This document shows, piece by piece, positions 45,440 to 53,661 of a DNA stretch of 64,000 nt. Both the position numbers and the translations under genes were made by a program. The DNA comes from PALSA-1006 sp041660815 (lineage in GTDB: Bacteria > Pseudomonadota > Gammaproteobacteria > Burkholderiales > Gallionellaceae): NCBI GenBank assembly GCA_041660815.1, contig JBAZVN010000005.1, positions 62,001-126,000 on the forward strand, written 5' to 3'. Each line of letters starts with the position of its first letter. Position 1 is the first letter of the stretch. The notes below the pieces were generated by a model. It did not search any database and was not told where the DNA came from. It saw nothing but the letters and a program-made list of their open reading frames with translations.

Positions 45440-46741
45440 GTGCGACACACTCACGAACGCAATCGGACTGAAAAAATACTGCATCTGGTATTTGAAAATG
45501 CACATGATGCCCTGATGCTGCTGGCGCCACCGACCTGGCAATTTACGCTGGCAAATAAAGCCACGTTGCAATTGTTTGGCGTTGCTACTCTGAATGAATT
45601 CACCAGTCTTGGATATTGGAACATTTCCCCGGAATTTCAGCCGGACGGAAGCGCAACATTAGTCAAAGCCCAGGAGATGATTTCCATCGCATTGCACACC
45701 GGCTCCCACCAGTTTGAATGGGAGCACCAACGGCTGGACGGTCAAAAATTTCCCTCCGATGTGCTCCTGACACGCATGGAAGTAGACAACGAAGTATTCC
45801 TGCAAGCCACCGTGCGCGATATCACTGAAATCAAAAATAATGAGGCTCAGGTCGTTGCGCAATATGTCTACGTCGCCCAGATTAATTCGCAACTGGCCGA
45901 AATGAACGAGCAACTTAAACGGGCGCACGACCAATTGTTTCAATCACAAAAAATGGCCGCCATTGGCGTACTCGCTTCAGGTGTCGCCCATGAAATCAAC
46001 AACCCTTTGGGTTTTATAAAATCAAACGTAGGCACGCTGGAGCAATATTTAGCCGATATATTCAGGTTACTGGATATATATTCCGCACCCGAAGTACAAC
46101 GTGGCATAGACCGTCAGTTGCTTGCCGAGCTGGAACAAATCAGCCATAAAATTAATGTCGGATACATTCGCGAAGATGCCAAGGCACTCATCGCCGAGAC
46201 CCTGCAAGGCTTGGAAAGGGTAAAAAATATTGTGCTCGACCTGAAAAATTTCGCACATTCCAGTACGGATGATGAATGGGTGTGGGCCGATATCATTCCC
46301 GGCTTGGATTCCGCCCTAAATCTGGTATGGAATGAACTTAAAAATAAATGCGAGTTAATCAAAGAGTACCAGCCGCTGCCCAAAATTTATTGCCTGCCCG
46401 CACAACTTAATCAAGTATTTATGAACCTGCTATTAAATGCGGCTCAGGCAATCAAACAGCACGGCACAATAACCCTGCGCACCGGGCAGGAAAATAATGG
46501 TGTTTGGATTGAAATTCACGATACCGGTGTCGGTATTCCGGCAGAAGATATTCCGCTAATTTTTGACCCGTTTTTTACAACCATGGCTTTTGGTAAAGGT
46601 AACGGTTTGGGACTGTCGGTTTCATACAGCATCGTGGCCAGACATCATGGAAAAATTGATGTGCGAAGCGCAGCGGGCAAAGGGACCAGCTTCCGTGTTT
46701 GGCTGCCTGTTCAAGCAACAGACAGCCAGAGCGCCACATAA
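45440..46741 (+). CDS. PAS-domain histidine kinase (soluble)
   Basis: A 433-residue kinase without membrane segments. A PAS domain (~12-130) is followed by a coiled-coil linker, the H-box with His184 (ASGVAHEINNPLGFI) and an HATPase domain (NLLLNAAQAI, DTGVGIPAEDIPLIFDPFFT, GLGLSVSYSI). The NtrB/AtoS-like HEINNPL motif is typical of kinases that pair with receivers encoded elsewhere. It starts with GTG at 45440 and has GGAG nine bases upstream. Its own partner could be the adjacent receiver proteins or CheY. Confidence 0.92.
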   Translation: MRHTHERNRTEKILHLVFENAHDALMLLAPPTWQFTLANKATLQLFGVATLNEFTSLGYWNISPEFQPDGSATLVKAQEMISIALHTGSHQFEWEHQRLDGQKFPSDVLLTRMEVDNEVFLQATVRDITEIKNNEAQVVAQYVYVAQINSQLAEMNEQLKRAHDQLFQSQKMAAIGVLASGVAHEINNPLGFIKSNVGTLEQYLADIFRLLDIYSAPEVQRGIDRQLLAELEQISHKINVGYIREDAKALIAETLQGLERVKNIVLDLKNFAHSSTDDEWVWADIIPGLDSALNLVWNELKNKCELIKEYQPLPKIYCLPAQLNQVFMNLLLNAAQAIKQHGTITLRTGQENNGVWIEIHDTGVGIPAEDIPLIFDPFFTTMAFGKGNGLGLSVSYSIVARHHGKIDVRSAAGKGTSFRVWLPVQATDSQSAT

Positions 46742-47054
46742 TATACTGATTACAATGAAGTTTTTAAGCATCCTTAAATAGCTTACCGCGTCTTACCCCT
46801 CTCAAATCCCCCTCTGTAGGAACATTCCTACACCATTCCAACACCGATTCCTATCCGAACTTTAAATATCGGCTGATATTTATTTTGTCGGTAACCCTTC
46901 AAGATTCTAACCACTGAAAAGCGCATCGCAACACTGATGAGCTGATTACATTTTAGGGTTTCAAGCAAGACATATTGACCCGGTGATATCCCGCAATACA
47001 CGGATGAAATCATGAGGTCAGAAACAGCTAAATATCCAACAGACGGGACAAAAC
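46742..47054. other. 313-bp noncoding region before the chemotaxis cluster
   Basis: No gene, RNA or terminator is evident between the kinase and the first MCP-like gene. It probably holds the promoter of the chemotaxis cluster. The only clear landmark is the 18-bp palindrome at 46815-46832. A T-poor, pyrimidine-rich stretch (tacccctctcaaatccccct) precedes it. Confidence 0.6.
46815..46832. promoter_or_regulatory. 18-bp palindrome TGTAGGAA-CA-TTCCTACA
   Basis: Perfect 8-bp arms around CA, about 220 bp upstream of the first chemotaxis gene. The form fits a site for a LuxR/NarL- or similar dimeric regulator. A weaker relative (TAGGA-N4-TCCTA) lies at 59607-59620 inside another gene. Confidence 0.5.
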
Positions 47055-48239
47055 ATGACGAACAATTTAAGAACATATTGGATATACCCGGCTATTCCAA
47101 CCGTGTTGGGCATAGCCGGCATCGCAATTCAGGGCAATGTTTCGTGGCAAACAGCGGGCATAATTTCCCTACTATTGCTTTCCGGGATTGGTGCTGCCGC
47201 CATGCTCGTCAAACACCATACTGCAGCGTCCAAGAATTTAATACATGCAACCCTGACTGAGGCAAGAGCAACCTTCAATTCGGAGGCAACAAATTATCTG
47301 CATGGCTTACAAACTTTAGGCAGCGACGTGTTGCCGGTGTGGGTGCGACAGGTTGAAACCGGGCGCAGCCAAATGGAAAGTGCCATCGTGGATTTAATGG
47401 AACGTTTCTCCGGCATTGTAAGCAAACTCGATGCGGCACTAAAAGCATCAGAAGCGGCATCCGAAGGAATCGACGGTGGCCTGGTAAGTATTTTCGCCCG
47501 CAGTGAAGCAGATCTGGGAGGGGTAGTCAGTTCTTTGCGTGAAGTCATGCGCCAAAAAGAAACCATGCTGGCAGAAATTCAAGGCCTCTTAAGCTTCATT
47601 GTTGAGTTGGAGAAAATGGCTACGGATGTTGCTGCCATTGCAGACCAAACCAATCTACTGGCGCTGAATGCCGCAATCGAGGCAGCGCGAGCTGGAGATG
47701 TGGGACGCGGTTTTGCTGTCGTGGCAGATGAGGTGCGCAAACTCTCAACACTTTCCAAAGATACCGGTACCCGAATTCGGGAAAAAGTAAAACTCATCAG
47801 CTCTGCTATCAACATGGCAGTCAAAGCATCGCAGCACGCCACCGCCAATGAAGCGGAATCAATCGCCAACTCGGAAATGGCCATCAGCAATGTACTTAGC
47901 AATTTTCGCAGCATTACTAACGGCCTTTCCGAATCCAGCGGGATATTGCGCAATGAAAGTGACGGCATCAAAAATGAAGTGGCCGAATCTCTGGTGCATC
48001 TGCAATTTCAGGATCGGGTCAGTCAAATCCTGAGTCATGTGCGGGACAACATCAGCAGTCTGCCCGGCTATTTTGAAAGAAGTCATTTTGAATTTCATCG
48101 CAACGGCAAGCTGGAACCGGTTGCCGCAAATGATTTGATGGAATCCATTGAACGCTCTTACGCCACTGTTGAAGAGCATAGAAATCACGGCAGCAAAGCA
48201 CTTGCCGCCGCCCCCAAAGCAGAAATTACTTTTTTTTAG
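47055..48239 (+). CDS. MCP-like chemoreceptor with minimal membrane anchor
   Basis: A 394-residue protein with two closely spaced hydrophobic helices (~10-28 and ~33-52) and almost no periplasmic domain, then a cytoplasmic MCP signalling domain. The hairpin tip is clear: IADQTNLLALNAAIEAARAG and GRGFAVVADEVRKLS. The tip and flanks differ from the four other MCPs in this cluster, so it belongs to a separate class. With no external sensor it may sense membrane or cytoplasmic state. It is the first gene of the chemotaxis run; cheY follows 9 bp later. Confidence 0.9.
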   Translation: MTNNLRTYWIYPAIPTVLGIAGIAIQGNVSWQTAGIISLLLLSGIGAAAMLVKHHTAASKNLIHATLTEARATFNSEATNYLHGLQTLGSDVLPVWVRQVETGRSQMESAIVDLMERFSGIVSKLDAALKASEAASEGIDGGLVSIFARSEADLGGVVSSLREVMRQKETMLAEIQGLLSFIVELEKMATDVAAIADQTNLLALNAAIEAARAGDVGRGFAVVADEVRKLSTLSKDTGTRIREKVKLISSAINMAVKASQHATANEAESIANSEMAISNVLSNFRSITNGLSESSGILRNESDGIKNEVAESLVHLQFQDRVSQILSHVRDNISSLPGYFERSHFEFHRNGKLEPVAANDLMESIERSYATVEEHRNHGSKALAAAPKAEITFF

Positions 48240-48248
48240 GAGATCAAA

Positions 48249-48617
48249 ATGGCCAAAACAATTCTTGTAGTAGACGACTCGGCGACATTGCGCCAAGTAG
48301 TTGGCATAGCGCTGAAAGGGGCGGGATACGACGTGATCGAAGCCTGCGACGGAAAAGATGCGCTGAGCAAACTTAACGGGGAAAAAATTCATCTGATTAT
48401 CAGCGACGTGAACATGCCCAACATGGATGGAATTACTTTCGTACAGGAAGCAAAGAAGCTGGCTAACTATAAATTTACGCCCATCATCATGCTGACCACC
48501 GAAGCCGGCGAGAACAAAAAAGCCGCGGGTCAAAGTGCCGGAGCCAAGGCATGGGTTGTTAAACCATTCCAGCCCGCACAGATGCTTTCAGCAGTATCCA
48601 AATTAATTATGCCCTAA
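48249..48617 (+). CDS. cheY: CheY-like chemotaxis response regulator
   Basis: A stand-alone receiver of 122 residues. The acidic pair is in LVVDDSATLRQ, the phospho-acceptor is D53 (LIISDVNMPNMDG), and Thr and Lys are in IIMLTTEAG and WVVKPFQP. There is no output domain, so it should act by binding a motor or other target after phosphorylation by CheA (two genes downstream). A strong ribosome site (AGGAG) precedes it. No cheZ or cheC phosphatase gene is in the window. Confidence 0.93.
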   Translation: MAKTILVVDDSATLRQVVGIALKGAGYDVIEACDGKDALSKLNGEKIHLIISDVNMPNMDGITFVQEAKKLANYKFTPIIMLTTEAGENKKAAGQSAGAKAWVVKPFQPAQMLSAVSKLIMP

Positions 48618-48637
48618 GGCGAATCGGAGGCTGGACC

Positions 48638-48961
48638 ATGGATATGCATATCGAAAATTTAGGCAATGTCTGCCGTATCAGTATTGATGGCGAACTGAAT
48701 ATTTATTCCGCCGCGCAGGCCAAAGATGATTTGGTTGCAGCGCTGACAAAGTGCGAAGAGATCGAGATGAATTTGGCGCATGTAAACGAAATCGATGCTG
48801 CCGGCTTGCAACTGTTGGCCCTGGTTAAGCAGGAAACTTCCGCAAGAAATGTTCCTGTGCAATTTGTCATGCATAGCCAGGCGGTATTGGAAATGTTGGA
48901 TTTATGTAACCTGGTTGGTGTGTTCGGCGACCCTGTCGTCCTCCCTTCCGCGCAAAACTGA
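48638..48961 (+). CDS. STAS-domain protein in the chemotaxis operon
   Basis: A 107-residue STAS (anti-sigma-factor-antagonist-like) protein with the core pattern GELNIYSAAQAKDDL and NEIDAAGLQLL. The Ser that is phosphorylated in SpoIIAA-type proteins is Ala here (Asp53-Ala54), so switching by Ser phosphorylation is unlikely. Its place between cheY and cheA points to a structural or docking role in the chemotaxis array. GGAGG precedes the start. Confidence 0.9.
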   Translation: MDMHIENLGNVCRISIDGELNIYSAAQAKDDLVAALTKCEEIEMNLAHVNEIDAAGLQLLALVKQETSARNVPVQFVMHSQAVLEMLDLCNLVGVFGDPVVLPSAQN

Positions 48962-48971
48962 AAGGGCAATC

Positions 48972-51188
48972 ATGAATATCGATGAAGTATTGCAAACATT
49001 TATTGCGGAAAGTCGCGAACTGCTAGTGAGCATGGAAAATGCGTTGTTATGCATTGAGCAATCTCCGCAGGACGAAGAAATGATCAATGCCATTTTTCGT
49101 ACGGCACACACTATCAAAGGTTCGGCAGGTTTGTTTGGACTGGACTATATCGTTGCATTTACCCATGTGGCAGAAAGCGTGCTGGATCGCGTGCGGAATG
49201 CGGAATTGCTTATCAATAGTGATTTGGTTGCCGTGTTACTGAGCAGTTGCGATCACATTGCGGAATTAATCGAACATCTTGCTAGCGGTGGTGGCGAGCC
49301 AACACCCGCGTTGCTAGAAAAAGACAAATCAGTCGTGGCGGCATTACAAACTTATCTGACTAACCCAACTGCAAGTCCTGGCAAGGTGGCTTTAGTCGCT
49401 GAAAATGATCAGCCCTGTAGCCGCGAGCTATCGGGAGACGAAGTGGCAACCGATCTTTGGCATATTTCACTGCGTTTTGGCAGTGATGTACTGCGCAACG
49501 GGATGGACCCTCTTTCTTTTATCCGCTATCTGAATACCGTAGGCGAAATTCGGCACATCGTCACCTTGCTCAACAAGATTCCTTGCGCACAAGAAATGAA
49601 TCCTGAAAGCTGCTACCTCGGCTTTGAGATTGGATTCAAAAGCGATGCCGACAAGACGACGATCGAAAACGTATTCGAATTTGTACGTGAAGATTGCATG
49701 ATTCGTATCCTGCCACCGCGCAGCAAAATTAATGATTACTTGAAGCTCATTTCCGAATTGCCGGAAGAAAATTTACGGGTAGGTGAAATGCTCATCCGCT
49801 GCGGCACGCTCACACAGGCTGAACTAAACACCGCTCTTGGCTTGCAACAGGCAGAAAGTAAAGACACTCAGCGCCCGCTCGGGGAAGTTCTGGTCGATTC
49901 ACATCTGGTGCAGCCGCCTGTTATGGAAGCCGCATTGGATAAGCAGAAGCAGATTAAAGAGCATAAAACCAGCGAAGCCAATCTGATTCGGGTTGATGCC
50001 GACAAGCTGGATCAACTCATCAATTTAGTTGGCGAACTTATTATCGCCGGTGCCAGTACCAATCTTTTCGCCCAACGTACCGGTGATACCGACTTACTCG
50101 AAGCGACCACCACATTATCCAGATTAGTTGAAGAAGTCCGCGACTCCGCACTTACGTTGCGCATGGTACAGATTGGTGCCACCTTCAATCGCTTTCAACG
50201 GGTGGTACGCGATGTCAGTAAAGAGCTTGGCAAAGATATTGAGCTCGTCATCAGCGGTGCAGAAACCGAGCTGGATAAAACCGTTGTGGAAAAAATTGGC
50301 GATCCGCTCACCCATCTCGTGCGCAATTCCATGGATCACGGCATTGAATCTGCAGAAGTGCGGATTACTCGCGGCAAACCCGCCAAAGGTACTTTAAAAC
50401 TAAATGCTTACCATGATGCCGGCAGTATCGTGATTGAAGTTTCAGATAACGGTGGCGGCCTGAATAAAGAACGCATCCTCAGCAAAGCCATTGAACGCGG
50501 CCTGGTAAATGAGGGGGAAAACTTGAGTGATCGTGAAATCTACAATCTGATTTTCGAGCCCGGTTTTTCCACTGCGGATGCCGTCAGCAATCTGTCGGGA
50601 CGCGGTGTCGGCATGGATGTAGTCAAACGCAACATTACTGCTTTGCGCGGCACGGTAACCCTGGATAGCGAAGCCGGCAAAGGCACGACGGTGCGTATTC
50701 GTCTTCCACTCACGCTGGCTATTATCGATGGCTTTCTGGTTGGGGTGGGTTCGGCTGTCTACGTTGTGCCACTCGACATGGTGGTGGAATGCATTGAACG
50801 CGCCGCATGGGAAAACGCCGGTGGGGATGGTCGATATCTCAACCTGCGCGGTGAAGTCTTGCCCTACCTGCGACTACGCGAACATTTCGAGGTGGAAGGT
50901 GAACCGGCACGTCGTGAAAACGTAGTGGTGGTCAGGTATGGCGAACACAAAGTCGGACTGGTAGTAGATCGGCTTCTCGGTGAATTTCAGACCGTTATTA
51001 AACCGCTCGGTAAAGTGTTTAACCAAGTTAGCGGTATCGGCGGATTCACCATACTCGGCAGCGGTGAAGTAGCACTGATTCTCGACGTACAAGGTTTGAT
51101 GGGGCAGATGGTGCTGGAAAAAGATCACGCCGGGCAGAACACCGACTCTTTGCGAAGTTTGAGTTTGCGGGCAGAAATGCATTCGTAG
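48972..51188 (+). CDS. cheA: Chemotaxis histidine kinase CheA with MshEN-like insert
   Basis: A 738-residue CheA. P1 holds the phospho-acceptor His46 (FRTAHTIKGSAG). After a linker, residues 269-325 form a tandem repeat: R-x-G-x-x-L-I-x-x-G-x-L-x4-L-x3-L-x-x-Q (269-292) and PLGEVLV ... Q (302-325), the pattern of MshEN c-di-GMP-binding domains. Dimerisation, kinase (LVRNSMDHGIE; RGVGMDVVKRNI) and C-terminal CheW-like domains follow. ATG 48972 is used; the frame is open further upstream to 48795, but that part lies in the STAS gene. It couples MCPs to CheY and CheB. The insert suggests direct second-messenger input. Confidence 0.95.
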   Translation: MNIDEVLQTFIAESRELLVSMENALLCIEQSPQDEEMINAIFRTAHTIKGSAGLFGLDYIVAFTHVAESVLDRVRNAELLINSDLVAVLLSSCDHIAELIEHLASGGGEPTPALLEKDKSVVAALQTYLTNPTASPGKVALVAENDQPCSRELSGDEVATDLWHISLRFGSDVLRNGMDPLSFIRYLNTVGEIRHIVTLLNKIPCAQEMNPESCYLGFEIGFKSDADKTTIENVFEFVREDCMIRILPPRSKINDYLKLISELPEENLRVGEMLIRCGTLTQAELNTALGLQQAESKDTQRPLGEVLVDSHLVQPPVMEAALDKQKQIKEHKTSEANLIRVDADKLDQLINLVGELIIAGASTNLFAQRTGDTDLLEATTTLSRLVEEVRDSALTLRMVQIGATFNRFQRVVRDVSKELGKDIELVISGAETELDKTVVEKIGDPLTHLVRNSMDHGIESAEVRITRGKPAKGTLKLNAYHDAGSIVIEVSDNGGGLNKERILSKAIERGLVNEGENLSDREIYNLIFEPGFSTADAVSNLSGRGVGMDVVKRNITALRGTVTLDSEAGKGTTVRIRLPLTLAIIDGFLVGVGSAVYVVPLDMVVECIERAAWENAGGDGRYLNLRGEVLPYLRLREHFEVEGEPARRENVVVVRYGEHKVGLVVDRLLGEFQTVIKPLGKVFNQVSGIGGFTILGSGEVALILDVQGLMGQMVLEKDHAGQNTDSLRSLSLRAEMHS

Positions 51189-51294
51189 TTAGAAATTGTG
51201 CCGGGTTCGGCAAAGAGATGAGAAACAAATTGGAGGCGAATTTCTCGCCACATAACGGGATTTATTCGCAGTGGAATTTTTTGAAAGGGACATC

Positions 51295-52971
51295 ATGAAT
51301 AACTTGACATTAAAGGCAAAGCTTTTTGGTTTATTGGGCGTCGCGCTGTTGGCGCTACTGATCGTGGGAGCAATCGGGTGGATAGGGCTGGTCAACACCG
51401 CGGCTTCGGTAAACGAAATCGGCAAGGTTCGCCTACCGTCGATTCTGGGACTGGAAATTGTCAATGAGGGACAAACGGCATTGCGTTCCAACATCCGTAA
51501 GGTCGCGCAATACGAGAACGACTATTCGGCACAGGAGCAGTTCGTCGCCGTGATCAAGGAAGACGCCGAAATATGGCAACGCATCGATAAAGGCTGGAAG
51601 ATTTATGAACCTCTGCCGCAAACTCCTGAAGAAGCGGTGTTGTGGGGCCAATTCGTCAAGGAATGGGATGAGTGGAAGGCCTCCAACATGGAAACCTTGC
51701 AGGAAATCGCCGCGATGGGCAATAACACCGATCCAAACCGGCAAAAGGAGCTTTTCGCCTCGTACCATAAGCAAGTCCTCGCCGCCAGACCGCTGTTCGC
51801 CAAAGCTGAAGCAACTCTGGGCAAGATCGTCAATCTGAATGTGCGGGTAAGCGACGAGGCTATAGTCGCAGGTGAGCAATCGGTTAGCAATTCCAAAACC
51901 ATGATGCTGGGCGGCGCGGGAATCATGCTGGTTGCGCTGTCGCTGCTGGGCATCTGGATCATGCGCAGCATCCTTGCGCAACTGGGTGGCGAGCCTGCCT
52001 ACGTTGCGGATGTGGTGAAGCGTGTGGCAGAAGGCGATCTGACGGTACAGGTACAGACCGGAGCCCATGATACGAGCAGCATGCTGTTCGCCATCCGCGG
52101 CATGACCGAGAAACTGTCCGGCATTATTGGCGAAGTGCGCGGTGCGGCAGATGCACTGTCCAGCGCTTCGGAAGAGGTCAGCGCCACGGCGCAGAGCATG
52201 AGCCAGGCGACATCCGAACAGGCGGCGAGCGTGGAAGAGACTTCCGCTTCGGTCGAACAGATGTCCGCTTCTATCAACCAGAACACCGAAAATGCCAAAG
52301 TCACCGACGGCATGGCCACTCAAGCTTCCAAGCAGGCCGTGGAAGGCGGCGAGGCGGTCAAGCAGACCGTTGCCGCGATGAAGCAAATCGCCGGCAAGAT
52401 CGGCATTATCGACGACATCGCTTACCAAACCAACTTGCTGGCACTGAATGCGGCCATCGAAGCGGCGCGTGCCGGTGAGCATGGCAAAGGCTTCGCCGTG
52501 GTCGCTGCCGAGGTACGCAAACTGGCGGAGCGTTCGCAAGTTGCTGCTCAAGAGATCGGCGAACTCGCCGGAGGCTCGGTTGAAAAGGCCGAAACCGCGG
52601 GCAAGCTGCTGGACGAAATGGTTCCGGCCATCAATAAAACTTCCGATCTGGTGCAAGAAATTACCGCTGCCTCCGAAGAGCAGTCTGCCGGCGTCAGTCA
52701 GGTTAACACCGCAATGAATCAACTCAATCAGGTCACCCAACAAAACGCTTCCAGCAGTGAAGAGCTGGCCGCAACCGCGGAAGAAATGAGCAGTCAGGCA
52801 ACGCAACTGCAAAACCTGATGAGCTTCTTTAAGGTGGACGGAATGGTGACCTCCATGCCTGCTGCTGCGGTGTCTGTAGCTCACAAAACAATCACCAGTA
52901 AATCAACACCGGTGCGTTCTGTACCCAAATTAGCGCTGGCTGCAGCGGGGGGCGGCTTCGTCAAATTCTAA
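51295..52971 (+). CDS. Methyl-accepting chemotaxis protein, four-helix-bundle sensor (first copy)
   Basis: A 558-residue receptor. Helix 1 is at ~10-30, a periplasmic four-helix-bundle-type sensor at ~32-200, helix 2 at ~205-228, HAMP after that, and a long signalling domain with tip AYQTNLLALNAAIEAARAG and GFAVVAAEVRKLAERSQ. It ends in GGGFVKF; the last five residues (GFVKF) fit the x-aromatic-x-x-aromatic pattern of CheR-docking tails. The signalling half is nearly identical to the MCPs at 53662, 55287 and 57503. ATG 51295 with GAAAGGGA upstream is preferred over a GTG at 51271. Confidence 0.94.
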   Translation: MNNLTLKAKLFGLLGVALLALLIVGAIGWIGLVNTAASVNEIGKVRLPSILGLEIVNEGQTALRSNIRKVAQYENDYSAQEQFVAVIKEDAEIWQRIDKGWKIYEPLPQTPEEAVLWGQFVKEWDEWKASNMETLQEIAAMGNNTDPNRQKELFASYHKQVLAARPLFAKAEATLGKIVNLNVRVSDEAIVAGEQSVSNSKTMMLGGAGIMLVALSLLGIWIMRSILAQLGGEPAYVADVVKRVAEGDLTVQVQTGAHDTSSMLFAIRGMTEKLSGIIGEVRGAADALSSASEEVSATAQSMSQATSEQAASVEETSASVEQMSASINQNTENAKVTDGMATQASKQAVEGGEAVKQTVAAMKQIAGKIGIIDDIAYQTNLLALNAAIEAARAGEHGKGFAVVAAEVRKLAERSQVAAQEIGELAGGSVEKAETAGKLLDEMVPAINKTSDLVQEITAASEEQSAGVSQVNTAMNQLNQVTQQNASSSEELAATAEEMSSQATQLQNLMSFFKVDGMVTSMPAAAVSVAHKTITSKSTPVRSVPKLALAAAGGGFVKF

Positions 52972-53035
52972 ATAAATATAGATCGGAAATCTACCGACCT
53001 ACTTTCGAAATGATGCGAACCGGAAAGGAATAAAC

Positions 53036-53566
53036 ATGAACGCAGTGACGCAAATAACTAAAGCACAGTTTGTCGCAGCCAATATCGCCACACAACAGGA
53101 TCAGCAGCAATATCTCACTTTTATGCTGGGCGGTGAAATTTATGCGATGGGCATTCTGGCCATTAAAGAAATTATCGAATATGGAAACCTCACCGAAATA
53201 CCCCGTATGCCGGATTTTATTCGCGGTGTAATTAATCTCAGGGGAGCGGTAGTGCCGGTGGTTGACCTCGGTGCACGCTTTGGAAAACGTACCACCAATA
53301 TTACCCGGCGCACCTGCATTGTCATAATCGAAGTAGCCAACGATGATGAAACGCACGTGGTCGGCGTCATGGTGGATGCCGTGAACGAAGTGCTGGAAAT
53401 ATCTCCCAGTGAAATTGAACCCGCGCCTTCATTTGGAGCCGATATTCGCGCTGATTTTATCGACGGCATGGGCAAAATTAACGACAGGTTCGTCATCATC
53501 CTCGATGTGAATAAGGTGCTGTCAGTGGACGAGATGGCTTCACTGGCCGGGGTGCAGGACAGGTAA
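53036..53566 (+). CDS. cheW: Chemotaxis coupling protein CheW
   Basis: A 176-residue CheW that links MCPs to CheA. The typical core is present: QYLTFMLGGEIYAMGILAIKEI, MPDFIRGVINLRGAVVPVVD and a second-half GVMVDAVNEVLEI. There is a short polar N-terminal extension (~25 residues). AAGGA precedes ATG 53036. It sits between two MCP genes. Confidence 0.97.
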   Translation: MNAVTQITKAQFVAANIATQQDQQQYLTFMLGGEIYAMGILAIKEIIEYGNLTEIPRMPDFIRGVINLRGAVVPVVDLGARFGKRTTNITRRTCIVIIEVANDDETHVVGVMVDAVNEVLEISPSEIEPAPSFGADIRADFIDGMGKINDRFVIILDVNKVLSVDEMASLAGVQDR

Positions 53567-53661
53567 TAGTAACCGACGGTTGCCTTCCTTTAATTGCGGC
53601 AAATAGCAGGATGGCGAATTCAAATGCAACAAACAAGCATAACTAATTTAAGGAGCAAAGA

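Noticed and set aside
48795..51188. 797-residue version of cheA
   Set aside because: The added 59 residues fall inside the STAS gene in another frame; ATG 48972 gives the standard P1 start.
51433..52884. 483-codon open frame on the minus strand
   Set aside because: It is antisense to the MCP at 51295, with His/Arg/Gly-rich low-complexity translation and no ribosome site. The MCP frame is clearly real.
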